5,540 nt of DNA, from contig DOCS01000070.1 in the NCBI GenBank assembly GCA_003503355.1, positions 1,747-7,286 of the forward strand, given 5' to 3'. This DNA is from Opitutia bacterium. GTDB taxonomy: Bacteria > Verrucomicrobiota > Verrucomicrobiia > Opitutales > Coraliomargaritaceae. Every line of letters starts with the position of its first letter. Within the stretch, counting starts at the first letter, position 1. Shown piece by piece: positions 1 to 5,172 of this stretch. Both the position numbers and the translations under genes were made by a program. Below the pieces are notes generated by a model, which was not told the origin of the DNA, ran no database searches, and saw nothing but the letters and a program-made list of their open reading frames with translations.

Positions 1-306
1 GATACGATACACCTCGCGAAAGCCGAGAAACGGATAGATCGTCAGATAATGCTCGCCGTCTTGGCTGCCCATATACTGCCAAGGTTCATAAAATTTGCCG
101 CCATGCTGCAGCGTCATTCGCCACAAATCTGACTTCGTCACCCGCGGCGCATACCACTGCATCACTGCACCGACAGTCGTCGAAGGGGCCGGCGAGGATG
201 CGGCATCGAGAGATTCCTGCAGCGCAGGCGAGCGGCAAGCACTGAGCACCACCGAGCACACCCCACTGAACAGTAGGCAGCGCAACAGTTGCGCTTCAAC
301 CTTCAC
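1..306 (-). CDS. Putative lipoprotein of unknown function, C-terminus cut off by the window edge
   Basis: I do not recognise this family. Reading from GTG at 306, 102 codons run off the left edge without a stop. The N-terminus looks like a type II (lipoprotein) signal peptide: Lys2, a hydrophobic stretch at about residues 7-21, then the lipobox LSAC with the acceptor Cys at residue 24. A low-complexity Ala/Ser/Pro linker follows (about 26-44). The folded part begins near residue 48 and is rich in aromatic residues (segments such as MQWYAP, KFYEPWQYMG and LTIYPFLGFREVY). An in-frame ATG at 363 would give 19 extra residues, but it would put the lipobox Cys at residue 43, which is long for such a signal. 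I prefer GTG 306 because it overlaps the stop of the preceding mini-gene as GTGA and has AGGGGG about 10 nt upstream. Its position downstream of lpxB fits an envelope protein. Outer-membrane location is inferred. Confidence 0.72.
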   Translation of the reverse strand, partial: MKVEAQLLRCLLFSGVCSVVLSACRSPALQESLDAASSPAPSTTVGAVMQWYAPRVTKSDLWRMTLQHGGKFYEPWQYMGSQDGEHYLTIYPFLGFREVYRI

Positions 307-389
307 CAGCCAAACGCCCCCTGTCGCACACAGCAGGCAAATGCTTGACCGCACTTCGGGCATTTTCCCAATTCGTCACGACTGGTCAT
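303..389 (-). CDS. 28-residue cysteine-rich mini-protein with a CPxCG knuckle (CWC-like)
   Basis: A short frame from ATG at 389 to TGA at 303-305 encodes 28 residues. The core is K-CPKCG-QAFACC, with cysteines at positions 10, 13, 19 and 20. This CPxCG-x5-C spacing resembles zinc-knuckle proteins, in particular the small cysteine-rich CWC family, where a Cys-Trp-Cys motif normally follows. Here the frame ends Gly-Trp-stop where CWC would be expected, so the second metal-binding half is missing or the resemblance is only partial. Support for a real gene comes from context: it starts 13 bp after the lpxB stop, and its TGA overlaps the GTG start of the lipoprotein gene (GTGA), a typical layout for translational coupling. 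Only a weak AAGAGA lies upstream as a possible ribosome site. It could also act mainly as a coupling leader for the lipoprotein. Its function is unknown. Confidence 0.5.
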   Translation of the reverse strand: MTSRDELGKCPKCGQAFACCVRQGAFGW

Positions 390-402
390 CTAAGGCGATC
401 TC

Positions 403-1575
403 TTAGGTCCTCAACAACCACTCAGCGGCACTGGCATCGCTGCCGGCATTCAGCAGCTTGCGCAATTCAGCTGCGCCGTCGGCAGCGTCTTGTGCCGCGC
501 GTGGGTCATCCAAAGCACGCAGAATTTGCTTGGCCAAATGGTCCGTCTTGGCCGCGCCTTGAATAAACTCTGGGTGCAGCGGACGCTCGAGCAGCAGGTT
601 CGCAATCCCGATGTAAGGGATCTTCACCAGCATGCGCCCCAGCCAATAACTCAAAGGGTTGAGGCGATACACGATCGCTCCGGGAATTCCAGACAACGCG
701 CAGGCGAGCGACATCGTACCGGAGCTCATCAGCACCGCACTGGCCGGCATGCCGCTCTCCGCATTGGGCACCAGCTCAATCGATGTTTTCAAATCGCTAT
801 ACTGCTCCAGCACCGATTCCAATACTTCACGAATGCGTTGGCTCGGATAGACGACCTTCGCTTTCAGGCTAGGCTTGGACTGTTGCGCTTGTCGGAATCC
901 ATTCAGCAACAAAGGAAAAATACGACTCACCGCCGCGGTGCGACTACCGGGCAACAACAACACCGGAGCACTGGCATCGTAGCGTAGCGGCTGTTGGTAG
1001 CTTTCACGCACAAAGGGATGACCGACAAATTCAACCGGCAGTTCGGTATCGGCGAAGCAATCCACTTCAAATGGAAAAATCACACCGAGGCGATCGAGGG
1101 TGCGGGCCATTTTGAAGCGGCGCTTGGCTTTCCAGGCCCAGACCTGTGGGCCGATATAGTAGCTGATGGCGATCTCGCCGCCGCCCTTTTGGCTCAGACC
1201 GCGTTCCAGCAGTTGCTCGGCTACACGCAGATTAAAACCGGGATAGTCGACAAAACAGATATGCTTCGGGCGGTAGCGTTCAATCCAGTCCAAGGTGCGA
1301 TCAAACAGCGCTTTAAAGAAACCGTAGTGCCGCACCACTTCAGCGAAACCGACGACCGAGACGGCGGTCAGGTCATACAGCAATTGCGCGCCGACAGCCT
1401 GAAGCTCTTCCCCGCCCAGACAGGCAATTTTGAGGTCCGGCTGTTTTGCCCGCATGTCGGCAACCAACTGCGCGGCATGTTCGTCACCGGAATGCTCACC
1501 TGCGACGATGAGTAAATCCGGCTGACCGTCACGCGGCGCGGCAAATTCAAGGGGGGCTGGTAATGGATCAGACAT
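403..1575 (-). CDS. lpxB: Lipid-A-disaccharide synthase LpxB
   Basis: LpxB joins UDP-2,3-diacylglucosamine and lipid X to form the beta-1,6 disaccharide of lipid A, releasing UDP, at the inner face of the cytoplasmic membrane (GT19 glycosyltransferase). The 390-residue length is usual for the family. Residue numbers count from the ATG. Visible motifs are the N-terminal GEHSGDEHAA (26-35, GEASGD in E. coli), VDYPGFNLR (109-117) with the conserved Asp at 110, YYIGPQVWAW (139-148), FPFE (167-170), FVGHPF (183-188), the nucleotide-side LLPGSR (207-212), SSGTMSLACAL (284-294) and the C-terminal YRLNPLSYW...ANLL segment, whose Asn at 326 matches the E. coli active-site Asn of NLL. I chose ATG at 1575; a GTG directly before it (1578) is the alternative. 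There is no good Shine-Dalgarno. The upstream Gfo/Idh gene ends only 19 bp away, so co-transcription is likely. The LpxB call itself is firm. Confidence 0.96.
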   Translation of the reverse strand: MSDPLPAPLEFAAPRDGQPDLLIVAGEHSGDEHAAQLVADMRAKQPDLKIACLGGEELQAVGAQLLYDLTAVSVVGFAEVVRHYGFFKALFDRTLDWIERYRPKHICFVDYPGFNLRVAEQLLERGLSQKGGGEIAISYYIGPQVWAWKAKRRFKMARTLDRLGVIFPFEVDCFADTELPVEFVGHPFVRESYQQPLRYDASAPVLLLPGSRTAAVSRIFPLLLNGFRQAQQSKPSLKAKVVYPSQRIREVLESVLEQYSDLKTSIELVPNAESGMPASAVLMSSGTMSLACALSGIPGAIVYRLNPLSYWLGRMLVKIPYIGIANLLLERPLHPEFIQGAAKTDHLAKQILRALDDPRAAQDAADGAAELRKLLNAGSDASAAEWLLRT

Positions 1576-1594
1576 CACTTATAAACCGCTGACT

Positions 1595-2524
1595 TTATTG
1601 CCCAGCTTTGATCAATTCGGAAATTTGAATCGCCAGTTCGAGCGCGGATTTACCCAGCTCAGCACCGACCTTGGGTTGACCAGCGTCCTTCACGACTTCG
1701 AGAAAGGAAACCAGCTCCAGCTTGAGCGGCTCGTCTTTCTCGATCGGAATTTCCTCACGAACCAGTTCGGCCCCCTCTTTGCGTAAAAAGTGACCGCTTT
1801 GATTCATAAAATCAAGCGACAGATAGTTCGCAGGCTGGAAGACGCGAATCTCGCGCACCTTCTTCAGACTGACGCGGCTGGTGTTCACATTGGCCACGCA
1901 GCCGTTTTCGAAAGTAATTCGCGCGTTGGCAATGTCTTCGCTATTGGAAAGCACATTCACACCAACGGCATCGACCTGCTTCACTGGCGAACGCACCAGC
2001 GCAAGAATCACCCCAAGGTCGTGAATCATCAAGTCCAGCACCACGCCGACTTCCGTGCCGCGTGGATTAAACGGAGCCAAGCGATCGGCAGTGATAAACT
2101 GCGGCTTGCTGACCGCATTCTCCAGGTAGCCCATGACCGGGTTGTAGTGCTCGATGTGGCCGACTTGGACGATCCGCCCCGCGGTTTTGGCGGCGGACAG
2201 AATGTCTTCGGCCTCTTCAAGGCTGGTGCATAGCGGTTTCTCAATCAGCAGGTGACAACCCCCTTGGAGTAGCGGCACCGCGACATTGCGGTGATGATCG
2301 GTCGGCACAACCACGCTCACCGCGTCACAAGCCGCAGCCAGTGCGTCGAGCGACTCGAAACGCTCGCAGTTGTGAGCGGCACACATTTCCGCTGCTCGCG
2401 CATCATCCGATTCGACGATACCGACAAACTCACACTGCTCCAGAGAGGAATAGATACGAGCATGGTGTTGACCGAGATAACCGGTGCCGACGACACCACA
2501 ACGAATTTTTGAGTCTTCAGGCAT
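1595..2524 (-). CDS. Gfo/Idh/MocA-family NAD(P)-dependent sugar oxidoreductase, possibly GnnA-like (UDP-GlcNAc 3-dehydrogenase)
   Basis: This 309-residue protein has the Gfo/Idh two-domain plan. An N-terminal Rossmann fold carries the dinucleotide loop GVVGTGYLG (10-18) and an acidic residue at the end of strand 2 (Glu38). The family EKP motif follows (95-97, catalytic Lys96), then GHIEHYNPV (122-130), and the catalytic-region motif DLMIHD (164-169, His168 the expected catalytic histidine) in the C-terminal alpha/beta domain. The family oxidises or reduces sugar hydroxyls, often on nucleotide sugars. The position directly before lpxB suggests a substrate in lipid A synthesis. In Acidithiobacillus ferrooxidans, gnnA of this family lies between lpxA and lpxB and oxidises UDP-GlcNAc at C3 so that the GnnB aminotransferase can make the 2,3-diamino sugar. 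No gnnB is present in this window, so the specific reaction is inferred. The start at 2524 fits the family N-terminus, although no Shine-Dalgarno is well placed: GAAGGA lies 18 nt upstream. Confidence 0.88.
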   Translation of the reverse strand: MPEDSKIRCGVVGTGYLGQHHARIYSSLEQCEFVGIVESDDARAAEMCAAHNCERFESLDALAAACDAVSVVVPTDHHRNVAVPLLQGGCHLLIEKPLCTSLEEAEDILSAAKTAGRIVQVGHIEHYNPVMGYLENAVSKPQFITADRLAPFNPRGTEVGVVLDLMIHDLGVILALVRSPVKQVDAVGVNVLSNSEDIANARITFENGCVANVNTSRVSLKKVREIRVFQPANYLSLDFMNQSGHFLRKEGAELVREEIPIEKDEPLKLELVSFLEVVKDAGQPKVGAELGKSALELAIQISELIKAGQ

Positions 2525-2596
2525 TGCGCCATCAAGCGGTAATCCTTCTCAGATGACAAGGCGGGATTCAACATCGACCACAATCCATCAGTAAAG

Positions 2597-2656
2597 TGAA
2601 ACGAACATTCCTATCTGTTAGCCGCAAAGCGAGTTGAAATAGACATTCCTGTCTGT
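2597..2656. repeat. Two imperfect 22-nt direct repeats upstream of the Gfo/Idh-lpxB operon
   Basis: The copies are at 2597-2618 and 2635-2656, 38 bp apart start to start, and agree at 18 of 22 positions. Both begin TGAAA and share the core ACATTCCTRTCTGT. The second copy contains a short dyad, AGACA-TTCC-TGTCT (2641-2654); the first keeps only part of this symmetry. The pair lies in the 183-bp gap between aroK and the Gfo/Idh gene, and no gene there explains it. A double operator for a dimeric regulator is a reasonable guess but unproven. Confidence 0.55.
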
Positions 2657-2665
2657 GATCATCAA
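2638..2665 (-). promoter_or_regulatory. Weak candidate sigma70-type promoter for the Gfo/Idh-lpxB operon
   Basis: On the minus strand, TTGATG (2665-2660) could serve as a -35 and TCTATT (2643-2638) as a -10, with a 16-bp spacer. Each matches the consensus at four of six positions. The spacer and -10 coincide with the right-hand repeat copy, which would place a bound regulator over the promoter. This is read by eye and is low confidence. Confidence 0.22.
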
Positions 2666-2707
2666 CAGCGGCAGCCACTCAGCAGCACCATCCGCGCGAT
2701 GAACCTA

Positions 2708-3256
2708 CTAGCGTCTGTCCCGTTTCGCACAGGTGCGATAAGTGCGCAACAGGTGCTGCACCACCTCGGGAATCGTGCGCCCATCGGTCGCAATACAAGC
2801 TCCAGATTTCATATAAATCGGCTCACGCTCAGCCAGCAGTTGGCGGATACGCGTTTCAGGGTCTTCCACATTCAACAGGGGACGATTCTTATTACGGCTG
2901 GTGCGTTCCAGAATACTCTCCACTGACGCAAACAAACACACCACAACGCCTTTGGATTTGAGCAGCGTTTGCATACCTTCTTGAATCACTAATCCTCCGC
3001 CACACGAAACAACGCAGCCTTCCGACGGATGACCGGAATCGATAAATGCACGCTCGTAGGCACGAAAACGCGCTTCGCCCTCCGCAGCGAAAATTGCCGG
3101 AATCTTCTGGCCGACCTGCTGCTCGATACACTCATCGGAATCAATAAATTTATAACCTAGTTCACGTGCCACACGCCGCCCGATAGCGGACTTACCGACG
3201 CCCATAAATCCGACTAAATACAGATTTGGCTTGGTTGACTGGCTTTTTTGATTCAC
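2708..3256 (-). CDS. aroK: Shikimate kinase
   Basis: Shikimate kinase phosphorylates shikimate to shikimate 3-phosphate with ATP, the fifth step of the chorismate (aromatic amino acid) pathway, in the cytosol. The 182 residues match the usual size. The Walker A loop GFMGVGKS (16-23) binds ATP. DSD (39-41) holds the acidic residues for Mg2+ and shikimate. Arg65 in GEARFRAYE, the Walker B-like SCGGG (84-88), and Arg144 in REPIY contact the substrate, and RPLL (125-128) belongs to the lid. Cys85 replaces the more usual Thr or Leu of STGGG/SLGGG. The start is GTG at 3256, effectively the only choice: an in-frame TAA lies 9 nt upstream and the next Met falls inside the Walker loop. AAAGG sits only 2 nt before it, too close for a normal ribosome site. 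The gene is divergent from the BFN gene and 183 bp upstream of the Gfo/Idh gene. Confidence 0.95.
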   Translation of the reverse strand: MNQKSQSTKPNLYLVGFMGVGKSAIGRRVARELGYKFIDSDECIEQQVGQKIPAIFAAEGEARFRAYERAFIDSGHPSEGCVVSCGGGLVIQEGMQTLLKSKGVVVCLFASVESILERTSRNKNRPLLNVEDPETRIRQLLAEREPIYMKSGACIATDGRTIPEVVQHLLRTYRTCAKRDRR

Positions 3257-3297
3257 TGCCTTTTATTTTAGGTGAGGTCGTGTTCGGTGCGACACTA

Positions 3298-3327
3298 TTT
3301 TCAATACAATTTCAATTCGCCTATACA
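3298..3327 (+). promoter_or_regulatory. Candidate promoter for the BFN-dus unit
   Basis: TTTTCA (3298-3303) and TATACA (3322-3327) are separated by 18 bp, each matching the sigma70 hexamers at four of six positions. They lie in the AT-rich part of the 108-bp divergent region. Transcription would begin near 3334, leaving a leader of about 30 nt before the ATG at 3365. This is sequence resemblance only. Confidence 0.3.
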
Positions 3328-3329
3328 CT

Positions 3330-3347
3330 TGAAGCCATGCCGCTTCA
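3330..3347. other. Perfect 6-bp dyad (TGAAGC-N6-GCTTCA) in the aroK/BFN divergent region
   Basis: TGAAGC at 3330-3335 pairs exactly with GCTTCA at 3342-3347 around a 6-nt centre. It lies just downstream of the candidate -10 and upstream of the BFN start, so it could be an operator half-site pair or a small hairpin in the 5' leader. Dyads of this length also occur by chance. Confidence 0.35.
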
Positions 3348-3364
3348 GCACATACTTAAGTTCT

Positions 3365-3811
3365 ATGAATAACAGTGTCGCCGCAGTCAGCGTAAAAGGA
3401 GTCATGCCCACATCTAACGGATGTGCAGTATTCTTGGGGAGCGACGAAAAGACCTTTGTCATTTATATGGATCGAGGCATCGGCGAGGCCATTCAGCGCG
3501 CCGTCAATGGCGAGCACGCCGAACGGCCGATGACCCACGACCTGATGGTCACTATGCTCGACGGCTTGGGTGCGGAAGTCGAACGCGTGGTCATCAACGA
3601 TGTTCAGGACGGCACATTCTTTGCACGGCTGATCATCTCGATGGAAAACGAACTCGGCCATAAGATCGTCGAAATCGACGCCCGCCCGAGCGACTCGATC
3701 GTACTCGCGCTGACCACGCAAAAGCCACTCTATGCAGCCCGCCAAGTGCTCGACGCCGTAGACGACATGACCGAGATCCTAGCAAAAATCCTCAAGGAAG
3801 GCCAGGCGTAA
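3365..3811 (+). CDS. Bifunctional nuclease (BFN, DUF151) domain protein
   Basis: This 148-residue protein is one BFN/DUF151 domain from end to end. The N-terminal strand is VAAVSVKGVMP, followed by the segment FVIYMDRGIGEAIQRA (31-46), which replaces the LPIWIG..EA.AI pattern of other members. RPMTHDL (54-60), GTFFARL (83-89) and the signature DARPSD (105-110) come next, then an acidic C-terminal helix. Plant and bacterial members have been reported to have DNase and RNase activity, but most bacterial copies have no assigned role. There is no C-terminal UVR motif, which some members carry. I chose ATG 3365 because the domain begins immediately after it. The frame stays open back to a GTG at 3272, but those residues do not look like domain sequence. 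A later ATG (3404) has AAAGGAG only 2 nt before it and would cut the first strand. It lies 58 bp before dus and is probably co-transcribed. Confidence 0.85.
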   Translation: MNNSVAAVSVKGVMPTSNGCAVFLGSDEKTFVIYMDRGIGEAIQRAVNGEHAERPMTHDLMVTMLDGLGAEVERVVINDVQDGTFFARLIISMENELGHKIVEIDARPSDSIVLALTTQKPLYAARQVLDAVDDMTEILAKILKEGQA

Positions 3812-3869
3812 CCAAACTGCCGCTTCGCTTTAAATCCTCTGTGCCTTAGTCGCCTTCGTGGAAATCCCC

Positions 3870-4940
3870 ATGCCCCTCACCCCACTCCCAGACGCACTGA
3901 TCTCCGGCCAGCCATGGACCGCACTTGCCCCGATGCAGGACGTTACCAACCTGCCCTTTATGCAACTGCTGGGCAAGTATGGCGCACCGGACCTGTTATT
4001 TACCGAATTTTTCCGCGTGCACGGGCACTCCGCACTCGATCAACCGATGATCGACTCCATCTGCCAGCACGGCACCGGTCGGCCCGTCTTCATCCAGCTA
4101 ATAGGTGAAAGCCTGCCCGACTTGGAACGCACCGTGGCTGAGATCGATGCGCGCAAACTACCGGTCGCAGGCATCGACCTCAATATGGGCTGCCCAGCAC
4201 CCAAGGTGTATAAGAAAAACGTCGGTGGCGGCCTGCTGCGCGAGCCCGCAAAAATCGACCAAGTACTCGGCTGCCTGCGCAACGCCATTGATGGCCGGTT
4301 TACCGTAAAAATGCGCATCGGCTTCGACGGCGACGAGCATTTCGATGCGATCCTCGACCTGGTCGAAAAGCACGATGTCGACCTACTCAGCCTGCACGCT
4401 CGCACCGTGAAGGAAGCCTACCGGAGCGAGGTGCATTACGAATATATTAAACGTGCGGCCGAGCGCCTACCCTGCCCGGTCCTCGCCAACGGCAATATCA
4501 CGTCCGTCGCCAAAGGCCAATGGACGCTGGACGAAACCCACTGCGCCGGCCTGATGATCGGCCGCTCTTGTATCCGCAACCCGTGGATCTTTCGCCAACT
4601 GCGTGAGCACTTCGCCGGTCAGCCGGTCTTCCGCCCTACGCTGGCCGATGTGCGCGACTATATCGACGACCTCTTTGAAGCGACGACACACGGCAAGCGC
4701 GACGCCCTCAGTCACATCAATTACATGAAGAAGTTCCTCAACTTCGTCGGCCTCGGGGTCGATACAGACGGACAATTCCTACACGATATGCGCCGCACCA
4801 AGAGCAAAGCCGACCTGGATGCCGTCTGCCAGCGCCACCTGATCGAGCACGGACGCGCGCAACAACTGTTCCCCGAAGAACCGATCAAAGGCCTGATCGC
4901 GCGGCCGAACTGCGAAACGCCACAAGGCTGCCAACTCTAG
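3870..4940 (+). CDS. tRNA-dihydrouridine synthase (Dus family)
   Basis: Dus enzymes use FMN and NADPH to reduce specific uridines in the tRNA D-loop to dihydrouridine. The 356-residue length fits. The TIM-barrel part carries the FMN-binding start APMQDVTNLPF (20-30), TEFFRVHG (45-52), IQLIGE (75-80), and GIDLNMGCPAPKV (101-113) with the catalytic Cys108 that protonates the uracil. VKMRIGF (146-152) with FMN-contacting Lys147, LHARTVKEAY (175-184, HGRT in many members), ANGNI (206-210, often NGDI) and GLMIGRSCIRNPWIF (227-241) for the FMN phosphate follow. A helical tRNA-binding domain occupies about 258-345. I cannot assign it to DusA, DusB or DusC from sequence alone; the motifs look nearest to DusB/DusC. 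I chose ATG 3870; a GTG at 3858 adds four residues and is equally open. GGAAA 5 nt before the ATG is a weak ribosome site. Confidence 0.94.
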   Translation: MPLTPLPDALISGQPWTALAPMQDVTNLPFMQLLGKYGAPDLLFTEFFRVHGHSALDQPMIDSICQHGTGRPVFIQLIGESLPDLERTVAEIDARKLPVAGIDLNMGCPAPKVYKKNVGGGLLREPAKIDQVLGCLRNAIDGRFTVKMRIGFDGDEHFDAILDLVEKHDVDLLSLHARTVKEAYRSEVHYEYIKRAAERLPCPVLANGNITSVAKGQWTLDETHCAGLMIGRSCIRNPWIFRQLREHFAGQPVFRPTLADVRDYIDDLFEATTHGKRDALSHINYMKKFLNFVGLGVDTDGQFLHDMRRTKSKADLDAVCQRHLIEHGRAQQLFPEEPIKGLIARPNCETPQGCQL

Positions 4941-4997
4941 TCGGCTGATTCGCCCGCCGCTGATCCGGCATAGCCTGCCTACCCACAGAGAACGACT

Positions 4998-5025
4998 GAT
5001 GGACGTGCAGCGGGCACCTTCCATC
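4998..5025 (+). terminator. Hairpin downstream of dus, possible weak terminator
   Basis: GATGGA (4998-5003) pairs with TCCATC (5020-5025). Inside it, GTGC (5005-5008) pairs with GCAC (5014-5017) around a 5-nt loop, with a small internal loop between the stems. No U-run follows, so it is not a classical intrinsic terminator. It could protect the 3' end of the dus transcript or act as a regulatory structure. Confidence 0.35.
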
Positions 5026-5038
5026 GCCATTTAGCGGA

Positions 5039-5066
5039 AATAATCGGTCAATGACTCCGATTCATT
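5039..5066 (+). terminator. Second hairpin in the dus-sucC gap, followed by a pyrimidine-rich stretch
   Basis: AATCGG (5042-5047) pairs with CCGATT (5057-5062) over a 9-nt loop. The stem extends by AAT/ATT (5039-5041 with 5064-5066) past one bulged C. A pyrimidine-rich tract containing TATTTTCCC follows about 8 nt later. As a terminator it is imperfect, but it is the best candidate between dus and sucC. Confidence 0.35.
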
Positions 5067-5126
5067 CTCGCCTATTTTCCCTTCTCCTAAAACCAAGTGT
5101 AAAATGGTTGCGCCCGAGGATCAAGC

Positions 5127-5158
5127 TTGGCATTAAATCAGCTTTTGCGACCTATAAA
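5127..5158 (+). promoter_or_regulatory. Candidate promoter for sucC with a very short leader
   Basis: TATAAA (5153-5158) matches the -10 consensus at five of six positions. TTGGCA (5127-5132) resembles a -35, but the 20-bp spacing is longer than optimal. If the -10 is used, transcription starts about 8 nt before the sucC ATG, so the mRNA would be nearly leaderless. This agrees with the lack of any Shine-Dalgarno there. Confidence 0.35.
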
Positions 5159-5172
5159 CTAACCCACAACAG

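Noticed and set aside
307..363. Lipoprotein start at ATG 363
   Set aside because: It would put the lipobox Cys at residue 43 and overlap nearly all of the mini-gene. GTG 306 gives a normal 23-residue signal and a GTGA coupling junction. It is not fully excluded.
95..406. 103-codon plus-strand frame at the left edge
   Set aside because: The opposite strand has a coherent lipoprotein signal and a coupled mini-gene; the plus-strand translation is low in hydrophobic core residues and looks non-coding.
490..1515. Long plus-strand frames antisense to lpxB (165 and 173 codons)
   Set aside because: They are shadows of lpxB, which carries every family motif; the antisense translations show no recognisable domain or ribosome site.
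1790..2233. 147-codon plus-strand frame opposite the Gfo/Idh gene
   Set aside because: It lies wholly within a well-supported gene on the other strand and its translation has no recognisable features.
2625..2700. Tiny minus-strand frames in the leader upstream of the Gfo/Idh gene (about 9 and 14 codons, touching as TGATG), considered as leader peptides
   Set aside because: They are too short to judge, have no run of regulatory codons, no ribosome site and no attenuator-like pairing that I can see.
3272..3364. Upstream extension of the BFN frame to GTG 3272, adding 31 residues
   Set aside because: The added residues do not resemble BFN sequence, they overlap the candidate promoter, and the domain starts right after ATG 3365.
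4779..5030. Minus-strand 83-codon frame spanning the end of dus and the gap
   Set aside because: More than half of it is antisense to dus, and it has no ribosome site or recognisable domain.
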